Assembly (NCBI GenBank): GCA_029244465.1
Contig: JAQWQN010000185.1
Location: 1-11,095, forward strand
Length of the DNA: 11,095 nt
Reading direction: 5' to 3'
From: Pseudomonadales bacterium
GTDB lineage: Bacteria; Pseudomonadota; Gammaproteobacteria; Pseudomonadales; Azotimanducaceae
The notes beneath the pieces were generated by a model that saw nothing but the letters and a program-made list of their open reading frames with translations, made no database searches and was not told the DNA's origin. The first letter of the stretch is position 1. Each line of letters begins with the position of its first letter. Position numbers and translations under genes: made by a program. Below, in pieces: positions 1 through 6,821 of the stretch.

Positions 1-860
1 CCGACGAGGCCGAGGGTCAAACCAACCAATGTGCCGACGCACAGCTGGGTGGCCAGCGCGCGCCGCGCGGCGACTGCGCTGCCAGTTGCCATGAAACGCT
101 GCACAGACACCTGATCGCCCATCGACGTGCAAATCATCCAGAAAAACATCGACAGCAGGGTGCCTAACACCGTTACGCGGGTGGACGGATCCAGGCTGTA
201 AAGCGGCTGCGAATCCCAGATCTCACCCTGCCATTGGCTGGGGAACCATTGCACCCCTCCTAACTCCCAGCTGATCGTTGCAATGACCAACAGCGCGCCG
301 GCGAATAATAAAATGGTCTGGACTACATCCGTTACAACCACCGCCCGTAACCCTCCGACTGTGGTATACGCTACCGCGAAGGATCCCGTGACGAGAACAA
401 TGGTGGGTACCCAGTCTGCGCCAAGACCGGTAACAGCGGCGATACCCTGGGCGGTAAGGAATACCAATAGAGACATCCACACTACCCGCAGTGCAAGGAA
501 CATGACTGCTCCCAGCAGGCGCAGGCTGAGACCGAGACGGGCTTCCAACAGCTCATAGGCGGAAGTAACCGGTGCGCGTAGGTAAACCGGCAGGATCACG
601 AAGCCGAGCAGTACAAATACCAACGGGTACGCCAGGTAGTGCACCAGGTATATAGGCCCTTTACCAAGCACCTCGCCTGGAATCGACAAGTAGGAGATCG
701 TGCTGAGCAGTGTTGCAAACAAAGAAACACCAATCATGGACGATGGCATCGCTCCGCTGAAGTAGTCCTGCGCGCGGCGCTGACCACGGCCGAAATACCA
801 ACCAAGTATCACGGTACCGAGCGCGTACAGCGCCACAATCGTCCAGTCTATCCAGTGCAT
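1..860 (-). CDS. Sodium:solute symporter (SSS/SLC5 family), N-terminal part, runs off the left edge
   Basis: Integral membrane transporter predicted to couple Na+ entry to uptake of a small solute. The minus strand is open from an ATG at 858-860 to the left edge, giving about 286 residues of a protein usually near 500. Visible: a first membrane helix (about residues 5-23), the motif DYFSG (32-36), then a second helix with ISYLSIPGEV (55-64), typical of the family's early sodium-site region. The hallmark GGLRAV..TD..Q occurs at about 169-181, and a DQ..VQR segment at 249-255, both characteristic of SSS transporters. No strong Shine-Dalgarno precedes the ATG (only a GAG-like stretch), so the start is probable rather than certain. 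It is divergent from the amidohydrolase at 1118, and the pair suggests import of that enzyme's substrate or product. The solute is unknown. Confidence 0.9.
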   Translation of the reverse strand, partial: MHWIDWTIVALYALGTVILGWYFGRGQRRAQDYFSGAMPSSMIGVSLFATLLSTISYLSIPGEVLGKGPIYLVHYLAYPLVFVLLGFVILPVYLRAPVTSAYELLEARLGLSLRLLGAVMFLALRVVWMSLLVFLTAQGIAAVTGLGADWVPTIVLVTGSFAVAYTTVGGLRAVVVTDVVQTILLFAGALLVIATISWELGGVQWFPSQWQGEIWDSQPLYSLDPSTRVTVLGTLLSMFFWMICTSMGDQVSVQRFMATGSAVAARRALATQLCVGTLVGLTLGLV

Positions 861-940
861 ACGCTCGCTCAGTCGGCTACTAATTGGAGTCAGTCATTCC
901 GCAACACGTTAGCACAGCTGGCCAATGGCGGGGTTTCGCG

Positions 941-983
941 GTACTGCGCGATCGCCCATCTCACAGCGGCTATTGCGCAGTAC
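941..983. repeat. Perfect 9-bp inverted repeat with 25-bp spacer, possible operator
   Basis: GTACTGCGC at 941-949 is matched exactly by its reverse complement GCGCAGTAC at 975-983. Arm centres are 34 bp apart, about three helical turns, which would suit two regulator subunits on one face of the DNA. It sits roughly 80 bp upstream of the symporter start and 135 bp upstream of the deacylase start. No T-tract follows, so it is not terminator-like. Regulatory function is inferred only from position and symmetry. Confidence 0.4.
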
Positions 984-1065
984 ATCGTGATCCTTGCCTA
1001 CAGCGCCACGATGCATCTAACTGGTCAGATAAGAGCCGAACCGATACTGTAAGATCATACTGAAC

Positions 1066-1087
1066 GGATGGGATATTTTATCCATCC
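1066..1087 (+). promoter_or_regulatory. Imperfect hairpin/dyad just upstream of the deacylase RBS
   Basis: The arm GGATGGGATA (1066-1075) pairs with TATCCATCC (1079-1087) around a 3-base TTT loop, with one bulged G. It lies 17 bases before the Shine-Dalgarno at 1105. It could be an operator or a leader mRNA hairpin. It is not followed by a T-tract. Confidence 0.35.
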
Positions 1088-1104
1088 ACCGATGAGCGCC
1101 TGAC

Positions 1105-1110
1105 AGGAGG
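1105..1110 (+). promoter_or_regulatory. Ribosome binding site AGGAGG for the deacylase
   Basis: A full-consensus AGGAGG lies 7 bases before the ATG at 1118 and fixes that start. It is the strongest ribosome binding site in the window. Confidence 0.85.
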
Positions 1111-1117
1111 GAAAGGT

Positions 1118-2824
1118 ATGGCACAGCATGACCTGGTTATTCGGGGTGGCCATATTGTCGATGGCACGGGCGGCGAAGGGTTCTCTGGCGACATTGCCGT
1201 AGATGGCCAGCGCATCAGCGCATTGGGCCTCGTCGAGCGCCGCGGCCGGCGGGAAATAGACGCAGCGGGCGCGCTGGTCACCCCCGGATTCGTGGATGTG
1301 CACACCCACTACGACGGCCAGGCTACCTGGGCGCAGCGGATGTCCCCCTCGTCCCACCACGGTGTCACGACTGTGGTTATGGGCAACTGCGGCGTCGGTT
1401 TTGCTCCGGTCCGCAAACACGACAGGCAACGCCTGATTGAGCTTATGGAAGGTGTTGAGGACATCCCTGGTGCCGCATTGCACGAAGGCTTGAGCTGGGA
1501 GTGGGAGACTTACGGAGACTATCTGGACATGCTAGACGCGCGCTGCTGGGACATGGACGTTGCCGGTCAGCTGCCCCACGGACCTCTGCGTCTTTACGTC
1601 ATGGGCGAACGGGGAGCACAACGGCAAGCGGCTACTGCAGATGACATTCACGAAATGCGTCAGATTGCGGCAGCTGCCATGCAGGCCGGAGCTCTTGGCT
1701 TCACGACTTCACGAACACTGAATCATCGCTCTATTAATGGCGAACCTACACCTTCTCTGACCGCCAGCCGCGAGGAACTCACAGGGATCGCGATGGGCCT
1801 TAAGGATGCAGGCAGAGGCGTTCTGCAACTCATCACCGATTTTGATGATGTGGAACAGGAGTTTGCGAATTTTGAACACATGATGCGCGCGAGCGGCCGT
1901 CCGCTGTCACTGTCCTTGGCGGAGAGTCTCGGCGGTGATTGGCGGCGGGTTCTAGCGCGCATCGAAGACGCTAATAATCGTGGCATGACGGTGCGTGCGC
2001 AGGTCGCACCGCGCCCGGTCGGGGTACTGCTGGGGTTAGCCGCCACATTGAACCCGTTGTCCGCCCACCCCACTTACGCGGCCCTAAAGGGAAAGTCACT
2101 GGAAAATAGGGTGGCGGCGCTGCGCGACCCTGAAATCCGTGCCTGTTTGCTGGCTGAACAACCCAATCCGGACAATAGACTGAAAAAGGTAATTGGCAAC
2201 TTCAGCCGCATATGGGAACTGGGTGATTGTCCCAACTATGAGCCACACCCACATGACAGTATCGCCGCCATCGCGCGTCGGGAAGGTCGTTCTCCGCTAG
2301 AGGTTGCTTATGACGCCATGCTGTTGAAAGAGGGTAACGCGTTACTCTACGTGCCGTTCGACAACTTTGACGAACACAACCTCGATGCAGTGCGCGAGAT
2401 GATGCTGCACAAAGACACCATTATGGGGCTCAGTGACGGTGGCGCGCACGTAGGTACGATTTGCGATGCCAGCTTTCCGACTACGCTACTGACGCATTGG
2501 GCACGGGACCGCAAGAGGGGCGCGCGGATACCGCTACCATTGCTGGTCAAAAGCCAGACTCTTGATACCGCCAATGCCGTCGGGTTGAATGACCGGGGCA
2601 TCTTGCGGGTCGGGATGCGCGCCGACCTGAATGTGATTGATTTTCCGAACCTCCAGGTGCATGCGCCGCAAGTCGTGCACGACTTGCCTGCAGGTGGCGC
2701 CCGCCTGCAGCAGGCTGCCGATGGCTACCTGGATACAATTGTGCGTGGAGAGGTCACGTACGAGAATGGTGAGGCTACCGGAGTGTTACCGGGGCGATTG
2801 GTACGCGGATCGCAGCACCCTTGA
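1118..2824 (+). CDS. N-acyl-D-amino-acid deacylase (D-aminoacylase) family amidohydrolase
   Basis: Predicted cytoplasmic zinc hydrolase of the amidohydrolase superfamily (COG3653-like), 568 residues, with no signal peptide. It opens with the usual beta-sandwich segment (LVIRGGHIVDGTG). The metal motif is DVHTHYD, with H62 and H64. GNCGVGFAP puts C91 where D-aminoacylases carry their metal-binding cysteine. EGVEDIPG follows at about residue 109. SDGGAH provides D440, the expected late catalytic aspartate. A closing sandwich segment includes GMRADLNVIDF. Where classical D-aminoacylases have two further zinc-binding histidines, this protein reads QLITDFDD and LSLSLAES, without obvious histidines. 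It therefore belongs to a divergent subgroup, and D-amino-acid specificity is not assured. The AGGAGG site fixes the start. It is divergent from the symporter at 1-860. Confidence 0.9.
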   Translation: MAQHDLVIRGGHIVDGTGGEGFSGDIAVDGQRISALGLVERRGRREIDAAGALVTPGFVDVHTHYDGQATWAQRMSPSSHHGVTTVVMGNCGVGFAPVRKHDRQRLIELMEGVEDIPGAALHEGLSWEWETYGDYLDMLDARCWDMDVAGQLPHGPLRLYVMGERGAQRQAATADDIHEMRQIAAAAMQAGALGFTTSRTLNHRSINGEPTPSLTASREELTGIAMGLKDAGRGVLQLITDFDDVEQEFANFEHMMRASGRPLSLSLAESLGGDWRRVLARIEDANNRGMTVRAQVAPRPVGVLLGLAATLNPLSAHPTYAALKGKSLENRVAALRDPEIRACLLAEQPNPDNRLKKVIGNFSRIWELGDCPNYEPHPHDSIAAIARREGRSPLEVAYDAMLLKEGNALLYVPFDNFDEHNLDAVREMMLHKDTIMGLSDGGAHVGTICDASFPTTLLTHWARDRKRGARIPLPLLVKSQTLDTANAVGLNDRGILRVGMRADLNVIDFPNLQVHAPQVVHDLPAGGARLQQAADGYLDTIVRGEVTYENGEATGVLPGRLVRGSQHP

Positions 2825-3172
2825 GCCCGAGCCCGTCGTGCGCTTGGACCGCTTACCGGCCTAGCGCTCGCTGTGGTACTCGCAGCGCCTGTCGAGGTGC
2901 TACAGCCTCCTAGACATTACCCGGACCTGAATCAAGGCTCAGATTTGTGATCGACAGGCCCGGCTAACCCCCTAACCTCGCGACAAACGGTTGCGAGTGC
3001 ATTGTTCGTTGCTGATGGTCTATTGGGGCAGACTTCGCCCACTTAAAAGAGAGGCGGTCTGGATCATCAGGCGTTGATACACTTGCCTTTTCGCTAAATT
3101 GACCTTAAAACCTTTGAGATCAACGTAGAATTCGATATGTGAATGGGCGAGCGCAGAATGTTTGGGAATGAA
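2825..3172. other. Intergenic stretch, no gene recognised
   Basis: About 350 bases between the deacylase and the dioxygenase. No coding remnant is convincing on either strand. A weak promoter candidate for the dioxygenase is TTGATA (3074-3079), 15 bases, then TAAATT (3095-3100); the spacer is short. Only tiny stem possibilities occur after the deacylase stop and none has a T-tract, so no terminator is called. The gap suggests the dioxygenase has its own promoter. Confidence 0.4.
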
Positions 3173-4048
3173 ATGACTACTGGCACTAAAAATATCTCTA
3201 ATCGATTAAGCATAGAGCCGCTTTCCGGAACTTTCGGGGCTCGAGTGCAGGGTATTGATTTAACGGCGTTGGATGCACCGGGCTTTGACGCGGTTTACCG
3301 ATTAATGATCGAGCACCAAGTGGTGGTTTTTAGAGATCAGCGCTTTGCGCCCGAGCAATATTTGGATTTCGCGAGGCGCTGGGGCGAGATTCATCGACAC
3401 CCATTCATGCAGGACTTGGAAGACCATCCAGGTATATTAGAGATCATTAAGTCAGAGTCAGACACACGAGCCTTTGGTAACGGCTGGCACTCTGATCAAA
3501 TGTTTACGGAAAAACCTTCCAAGTTCACCATGCTCTACGCGCGAGAAGTACCAGAGCGTGGCGGAGACACCTTATTCGCCAATATGTACACAGCCTATGA
3601 TCGCTTGTCCGATCGTATGAAGACAACTTTAGGTGATCTTAAAAGTTGCAACACAGGCGACCGCGGCAAATTGCGTTCAGCCAGCGCGAACCCGGCGAAT
3701 TCGTTAGCACCGGCCAAAATGCACGAACAGGCACCCCCGGCTGACCTGCAAACAGAGGCGAAGCACCCTTTAATCCGGACGCACGCAGATAGTTTGCGCA
3801 AGGCGCTGTACTTTGGCGGACACTGTATCCAGATCGACGGCATGACCGCCGCAGAAAGCGCCCCTTTGCTTAAGTTCCTGCGGACGCATACCACGCAACC
3901 AGAATTTACCTGCCGTGTTGATTGGGAAGTGGACTCTCTGACCATCTGGGACAACCGTTGTGTTCAGCACTATGCGATTAACGACTATGATGGCCAGCGA
4001 CGACGTATGCAGAGGATCACGATCGCAGGTGACGAAATCCCAGTTTGA
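3173..4048 (+). CDS. TauD/TfdA-family Fe(II)/2-oxoglutarate-dependent dioxygenase
   Basis: Predicted soluble non-heme iron oxygenase that couples 2-oxoglutarate decarboxylation to hydroxylation of a small substrate, often as the first step in releasing sulfite, an amine or an aryl ether. From the ATG at 3173 it is 291 residues. Iron ligands are H106 and D108 in GWHSD, and H266 in VQHYA. R277 and R281 lie 11 and 15 residues after the distal histidine, the same spacing as in TauD (H255, R266, R270). The N-terminal SIEPLSGTFGARVQGIDL and VVVFRDQ are also typical of the family. In-frame ATGs at 3143 and 3158 would add 10 or 5 residues. None has a good Shine-Dalgarno, so 3173 was chosen because family members usually begin shortly before this segment. 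The substrate is undetermined. Confidence 0.9.
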   Translation: MTTGTKNISNRLSIEPLSGTFGARVQGIDLTALDAPGFDAVYRLMIEHQVVVFRDQRFAPEQYLDFARRWGEIHRHPFMQDLEDHPGILEIIKSESDTRAFGNGWHSDQMFTEKPSKFTMLYAREVPERGGDTLFANMYTAYDRLSDRMKTTLGDLKSCNTGDRGKLRSASANPANSLAPAKMHEQAPPADLQTEAKHPLIRTHADSLRKALYFGGHCIQIDGMTAAESAPLLKFLRTHTTQPEFTCRVDWEVDSLTIWDNRCVQHYAINDYDGQRRRMQRITIAGDEIPV

Positions 4049-4056
4049 AAAGCGAA

Positions 4057-4155
4057 ATGGATGTGTTGCAAGTACTTATTCCGTATCAGGAAGAGGGCGG
4101 AAATTTTAATCGCGTCCGTTTGCTCAACGACATTCGTGATGGTCTCTATCAGTGA
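4057..4155 (+). CDS. Possible 32-residue ORF or gene remnant after the dioxygenase
   Basis: An ATG 8 bases after the dioxygenase stop opens a 32-codon frame (MDVLQVLIPYQEE at the start, LLNDIRDGLYQ at the end) that looks protein-like. The same frame stays open after its TGA (4153-4155) until a TAA at about 4252-4254. It could be a remnant of a roughly 65-residue protein carrying a nonsense mutation. There is no Shine-Dalgarno and I recognise no family. It may equally be chance. Confidence 0.2.
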   Translation: MDVLQVLIPYQEEGGNFNRVRLLNDIRDGLYQ

Positions 4156-4162
4156 TTGATAG
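4146..4162 (+). terminator. Weak stem-loop downstream of the dioxygenase
   Basis: CTATCA (4146-4151) pairs with TGATAG (4157-4162) across a 5-base loop. A short T-run (TATTTTT) follows about 5 bases later. The stem is short and AT-rich, so terminator activity is doubtful. It lies about 100 bases after the dioxygenase stop. Confidence 0.2.
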
Positions 4163-4316
4163 GCAATATTTTTGGCGCTAGCAGTCAAACCATTCTGGGG
4201 TATTTGCAGCGACGCGCACCGCCTGGTGCTTTTGAGAATAAATTTCAGTTCTAAATAGCGCACAAAAACAGCAGGCTATAGCTTCAGGTATAGGCCCTTA
4301 GGTATTAGGAAACGTG

Positions 4317-5354
4317 ATGACAATGAAACGCCTGGTTTGGACGACGCTAACGTGCATGAGCCTTGGAGGGTGTGAAGGCGCAAGCCGAGCTATGCCAGAA
4401 TCTGTCTTGCCGGCCGCAATCACGCAGGCGGTCGAGTCCGACTCTCAACCCACTGCCGAGGTCACCACACCAGCTCAGCTAGGCCAACTCGCGGACCTTC
4501 TGCGGTCGGCGCGAAGAATTCCTAATTCAACGAAGTGGTTTGAAATTATCGCTTTGCCGAATGACGTGTATGCATTGTGGGAACCGGGTCACCGTGAAAA
4601 AGTAAATTCCTTTCTCATTGTGGGCTCGGAAAAGGACGTTCTATACGACACAGGTATGGGTATTGCCAGCATCGGTCAAGCGGTTTCCGAATTACGACTT
4701 GCGCTCGATCGAGGGAGCGTGCCTCTTATGGTCGTTAATAGTCACAACCATCTCGATCACAATGGCGGGAATGCAGATTTTGACGAGGCTTGGATCATCA
4801 AAGATGAATGGGCGATTCGCAAGCTGACTGAAGGTGTCGCGGTTGGATTCGAAGTATATTGGTCTGAACTGACCCCACATGAAGGCGTTGAAGTGCCGCC
4901 GGACTTTGATCCGGCAACCTTTGCAACGAGGCCGTTTCCACGTGATGGCATTCGTTTTCTGCAGGATGGAGACGTGCTTGACCTCGGCAACAGGCAGTTC
5001 AAAGTTTTGCATACCGTGTCCCACTCACCCGATGGTTTGTCTCTTTATGATGAGACTAATCGCTTGTTCTTTGGCGGCGACACCTTCGGTGGGGATTTCT
5101 TCCTGTCTCGCAACCTTGCGCTGCTGGAAAACGATCTAGCTCGTGCAGCACTGCTAGAAATCGATTGGCACTATGCTTCTCACGGCCCGCAATTGATACA
5201 AACAATGCGTGCAGGGTGGCGTCTGTCGATTGTGCGTCGCATGCTTAACGGCGAGCGAGAAGAGCGCACATTTGCGTTTGCGGGGAATGAATTTCCCCTT
5301 TACACACTGGCAGGTGTTCAGGTCGCGATGGCGGCTGAATTTTTAACCTACTGA
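4317..5354 (+). CDS. Metallo-beta-lactamase-fold lipoprotein, predicted metallohydrolase
   Basis: Predicted lipid-anchored hydrolase in the cell envelope, 345 residues. The N-terminus MKRLVWTTLTCMSLGGC has a basic start, a short hydrophobic run and a lipobox LGGC, with C19 as the lipidated cysteine. The metal site is complete: H143, H145, D147 and H148 in HNHLDH, H236 in TVSHSPDG, D255 in FGGDT and H289 in ASHG. The set fits a dinuclear zinc hydrolase of the broad MBL superfamily. The overall layout is not that of a class B antibiotic-hydrolysing enzyme, and I would not infer resistance. AGGA at 4307-4310 lies 6 bases before this ATG. A GTG at 4314 and an ATG at 4323 are alternative starts. 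The substrate is unknown; lactones, esters or phosphoesters are all possible for the fold. Confidence 0.88.
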   Translation: MTMKRLVWTTLTCMSLGGCEGASRAMPESVLPAAITQAVESDSQPTAEVTTPAQLGQLADLLRSARRIPNSTKWFEIIALPNDVYALWEPGHREKVNSFLIVGSEKDVLYDTGMGIASIGQAVSELRLALDRGSVPLMVVNSHNHLDHNGGNADFDEAWIIKDEWAIRKLTEGVAVGFEVYWSELTPHEGVEVPPDFDPATFATRPFPRDGIRFLQDGDVLDLGNRQFKVLHTVSHSPDGLSLYDETNRLFFGGDTFGGDFFLSRNLALLENDLARAALLEIDWHYASHGPQLIQTMRAGWRLSIVRRMLNGEREERTFAFAGNEFPLYTLAGVQVAMAAEFLTY

Positions 5355-5449
5355 TATGAAGGCAATGAATCTTTGAAGACAAAAGGGACCGTTAGCCTGA
5401 AGTCCTAGGAGATGGAAAATAGGCACCGGCCAACCAACACAGCGTGGCT

Positions 5450-5812
5450 CTATCCAGAGCTGTGAGCTATGGTGTGACCGAGGCCTGCCTCTGCCACGCG
5501 GGTTGCAATTTCTGCCAGATCGCTCGTTTCAGCAATACTCAACTGCAGACCCGGGTCTACCTTGTGAAAAAAAGCCCAGGGTTTTGTTGCATCCAATGGC
5601 GTGACGACGTCGAATCGGAGTAATTCCTTTGGGCGGAACAAAGTGACTCAGCCATTGTGGCCGAATCGCGGTGAGTCAATTTCGACAAATTTTTGCGCGT
5701 CCAGGGCAAAACCTGAGCAAACGGCTGGCTAGTGTATCGGCTCGGAAGTGAGTTGGCCCAATTGAGCATGCACTGCAGCTACGTCTTCAGTGGAGGCGCC
5801 GGCTGAAAACAT
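5450..5812 (-). pseudogene. Decayed VOC/glyoxalase-like gene with two in-frame stops
   Basis: One continuous minus-strand frame, from an ATG at 5810-5812 to a TAG at 5450-5452, reads as protein throughout. It is interrupted by TAG at 5729-5731 and TGA at 5648-5650. Between and after the stops are KFVEIDSPRFGHNG, then LFRPKELLRFDVVTPLD, then GLQLSIAETSDLAEIATRV. These resemble the central and C-terminal part of glyoxalase-like VOC proteins (phrases such as FGHNG and a following VVTP). The 5' portion also looks missing: an in-frame TGA lies just upstream of the ATG. Identification is by remembered family patterns, not a search. Two different stop codons argue for decay rather than recoding. It is followed, further downstream on the minus strand, by a gene-free stretch up to the MBL gene. 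Confidence 0.6.
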
Positions 5813-5862
5813 ATGGGCACAGCGATTGCTTCAGCGTCTGGTTGAGCGGGCAATACCCGCTG

Positions 5863-6315
5863 TCACTTTGTGACCAACTCGGTGACCGCTTGATCAGCTT
5901 CACCGGCATAAAATACCACCACCACAGTGGGCGAATCGCCATTGTTGATACCATAGTGGGGAATATTCACCAGCTCGATCAATGCGTCTCCTGCCTGCAG
6001 GTGGCGGGTTTCGCCTTGCTCGGTATAGACGCTTAACACGCCGCTTAATATCACGCCTGCATTGGCATAGGGATGCTTATGCAGGGGGAGCTGAGCGCCT
6101 GCTGGAATGGTGAACTTCAGGATACTGATTTCCGGCTTGCCGGTGGTATAGGCAGGCAGCGGTTGTTGATTCCACATCAGTTGCGTGCGAGCGAGTGTCT
6201 CCACGTGTGCATGTGTCGCTAATGCGTCTGCATAACTTTGTGAGGCCGTAAAAATTATGACGAGGAGCAGGCAAGCTCGATGGAGAGTCAACCGTGTGGA
6301 CGTTACTTGTGCCAA
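5863..6315 (-). CDS. Small secreted single-domain cupin
   Basis: Predicted exported cupin of 150 residues. It starts at a TTG (6313-6315) with GAGG (plus-strand CCTC 6324-6327) 8 bases upstream. The N-terminus has a basic region and a hydrophobic core (about residues 14-24), ending near QSYADA, which suggests a Sec signal peptide cleaved at about residue 29-31. Cupin motif 1 is HKHPYAN: H79 and H81 are kept, while the usual glutamate is N85. Motif 2 includes GDALIELVNIPHYGINN with H120. Three histidines could still bind a metal. Function is unknown; such cupins range from dioxygenases and isomerases to non-enzymatic binding proteins. It lies 50 bases upstream of the VOC pseudogene on the same strand, so the two may once have been co-transcribed. 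Confidence 0.82.
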   Translation of the reverse strand: MAQVTSTRLTLHRACLLLVIIFTASQSYADALATHAHVETLARTQLMWNQQPLPAYTTGKPEISILKFTIPAGAQLPLHKHPYANAGVILSGVLSVYTEQGETRHLQAGDALIELVNIPHYGINNGDSPTVVVVFYAGEADQAVTELVTK

Positions 6316-6719
6316 GCGTAAAGCCTCGAAATTTCAAAAAACGTTGGTGCTGCTGGAGCGTATTGTGCGTAAGCCTGGTCGCGGCGTACAGAAATACTCG
6401 TGCCTACTTGCATCATCCTAGTTGCGATCAGAAAGTCTGCGCAGTTTTTTCTGGGGTTTTATTGGGTTTAACGAACTGCGAATTGCGAACACCGAAAAGA
6501 CACCAGGTGTTGGGTTGAATAGGCACTGCCTGCTTGAATTGCCTTTGGCGAGGGCACTTGGGTCGATCTTCGAGCATTGGGTTTAGACCGTATGACACTG
6601 GAAAGAAATACATCGCATTCGGGTCGGGTGCGTGTGGGGTCGTTGGTGGGATACTAAAACGAGTGGGAAGCGGGTTGCAGGTTAGTCGAGAAAAACGCAG
6701 TAATGCTAACCAGCGAAGG

Positions 6720-6745
6720 GTTGACCACCGGGTCTAGTGGTCGAC
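6720..6745. repeat. Hairpin, 9-bp arms with one G-T wobble
   Basis: GTTGACCAC (6720-6728) pairs with GTGGTCGAC (6737-6745) across an 8-base loop, with one wobble or mismatch. No T-tract follows on either side, so an intrinsic terminator is unlikely. Its role is unknown. Confidence 0.35.
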
Positions 6746-6781
6746 ATGCTTCTTCGGCCGGCGCCTTGACTGGCTCGCCTT

Positions 6782-6821
6782 TCAGGTTTTAGCGGCAAGC
6801 GTCAGGTTTTAGCGGCAAGCG
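6782..6821. repeat. Perfect tandem duplication, 2 x 20 bp
   Basis: The 20-base unit at 6782-6801 is repeated exactly and immediately at 6802-6821. The unit reads TCAGGTTTTAGCGGCAAGCG. Only two copies are present, so it is not a CRISPR array. It overlaps the 3' end of the possible small ORF at 6809-6973. A replication-slippage duplication is the simplest explanation. Confidence 0.9.

Larger units (their letters stand above)
861..1117. promoter_or_regulatory. Divergent intergenic region between symporter and deacylase
   Basis: These 257 bases must hold the start signals for both divergent genes. They contain a perfect 9-bp inverted repeat (941-949 with 975-983), an imperfect hairpin (1066-1087) and the deacylase ribosome binding site (1105-1110). 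A weak plus-strand candidate promoter is TTGCCT at 994-999, then 18 bases, then TAACTG at 1018-1023. It is far from consensus and not called separately. No convincing short gene is seen here. Confidence 0.55.

Noticed and set aside
639..1052. 137-codon plus-strand open frame
   Set aside because: Its first part is antisense to the symporter, whose translation matches SSS hallmarks. The rest crosses the divergent regulatory region and has no family-like segment or ribosome binding site.
1055..1483. 142-codon minus-strand open frame
   Set aside because: It is the opposite strand of the deacylase N-terminus, which has a perfect Shine-Dalgarno and metal-binding motifs in its own frame.
3985..4263. 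92-codon minus-strand open frame
   Set aside because: It overlaps the conserved C-terminus of the TauD-like protein on the opposite strand and shows no domain-like segments.
4317..5354. Antibiotic-resistance beta-lactamase
   Set aside because: The metal site is generic to the MBL superfamily. The lipoprotein signal, the long N-terminal region and the motif spacing do not indicate a class B beta-lactamase.
5648..5731. Selenocysteine or stop-codon recoding in the VOC-like frame
   Set aside because: Two different stops (TAG and TGA) interrupt the frame, the 5' end is also missing, and no cysteine-like catalytic position is expected there. Decay is simpler.
6534..6737. 67-codon plus-strand open frame in the gene-poor stretch
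   Set aside because: No Shine-Dalgarno, low-complexity G-rich composition and no recognisable domain.
6782..6821. CRISPR-like repeat
   Set aside because: There are only two copies, directly adjacent with no spacers, and no cas-like gene nearby.
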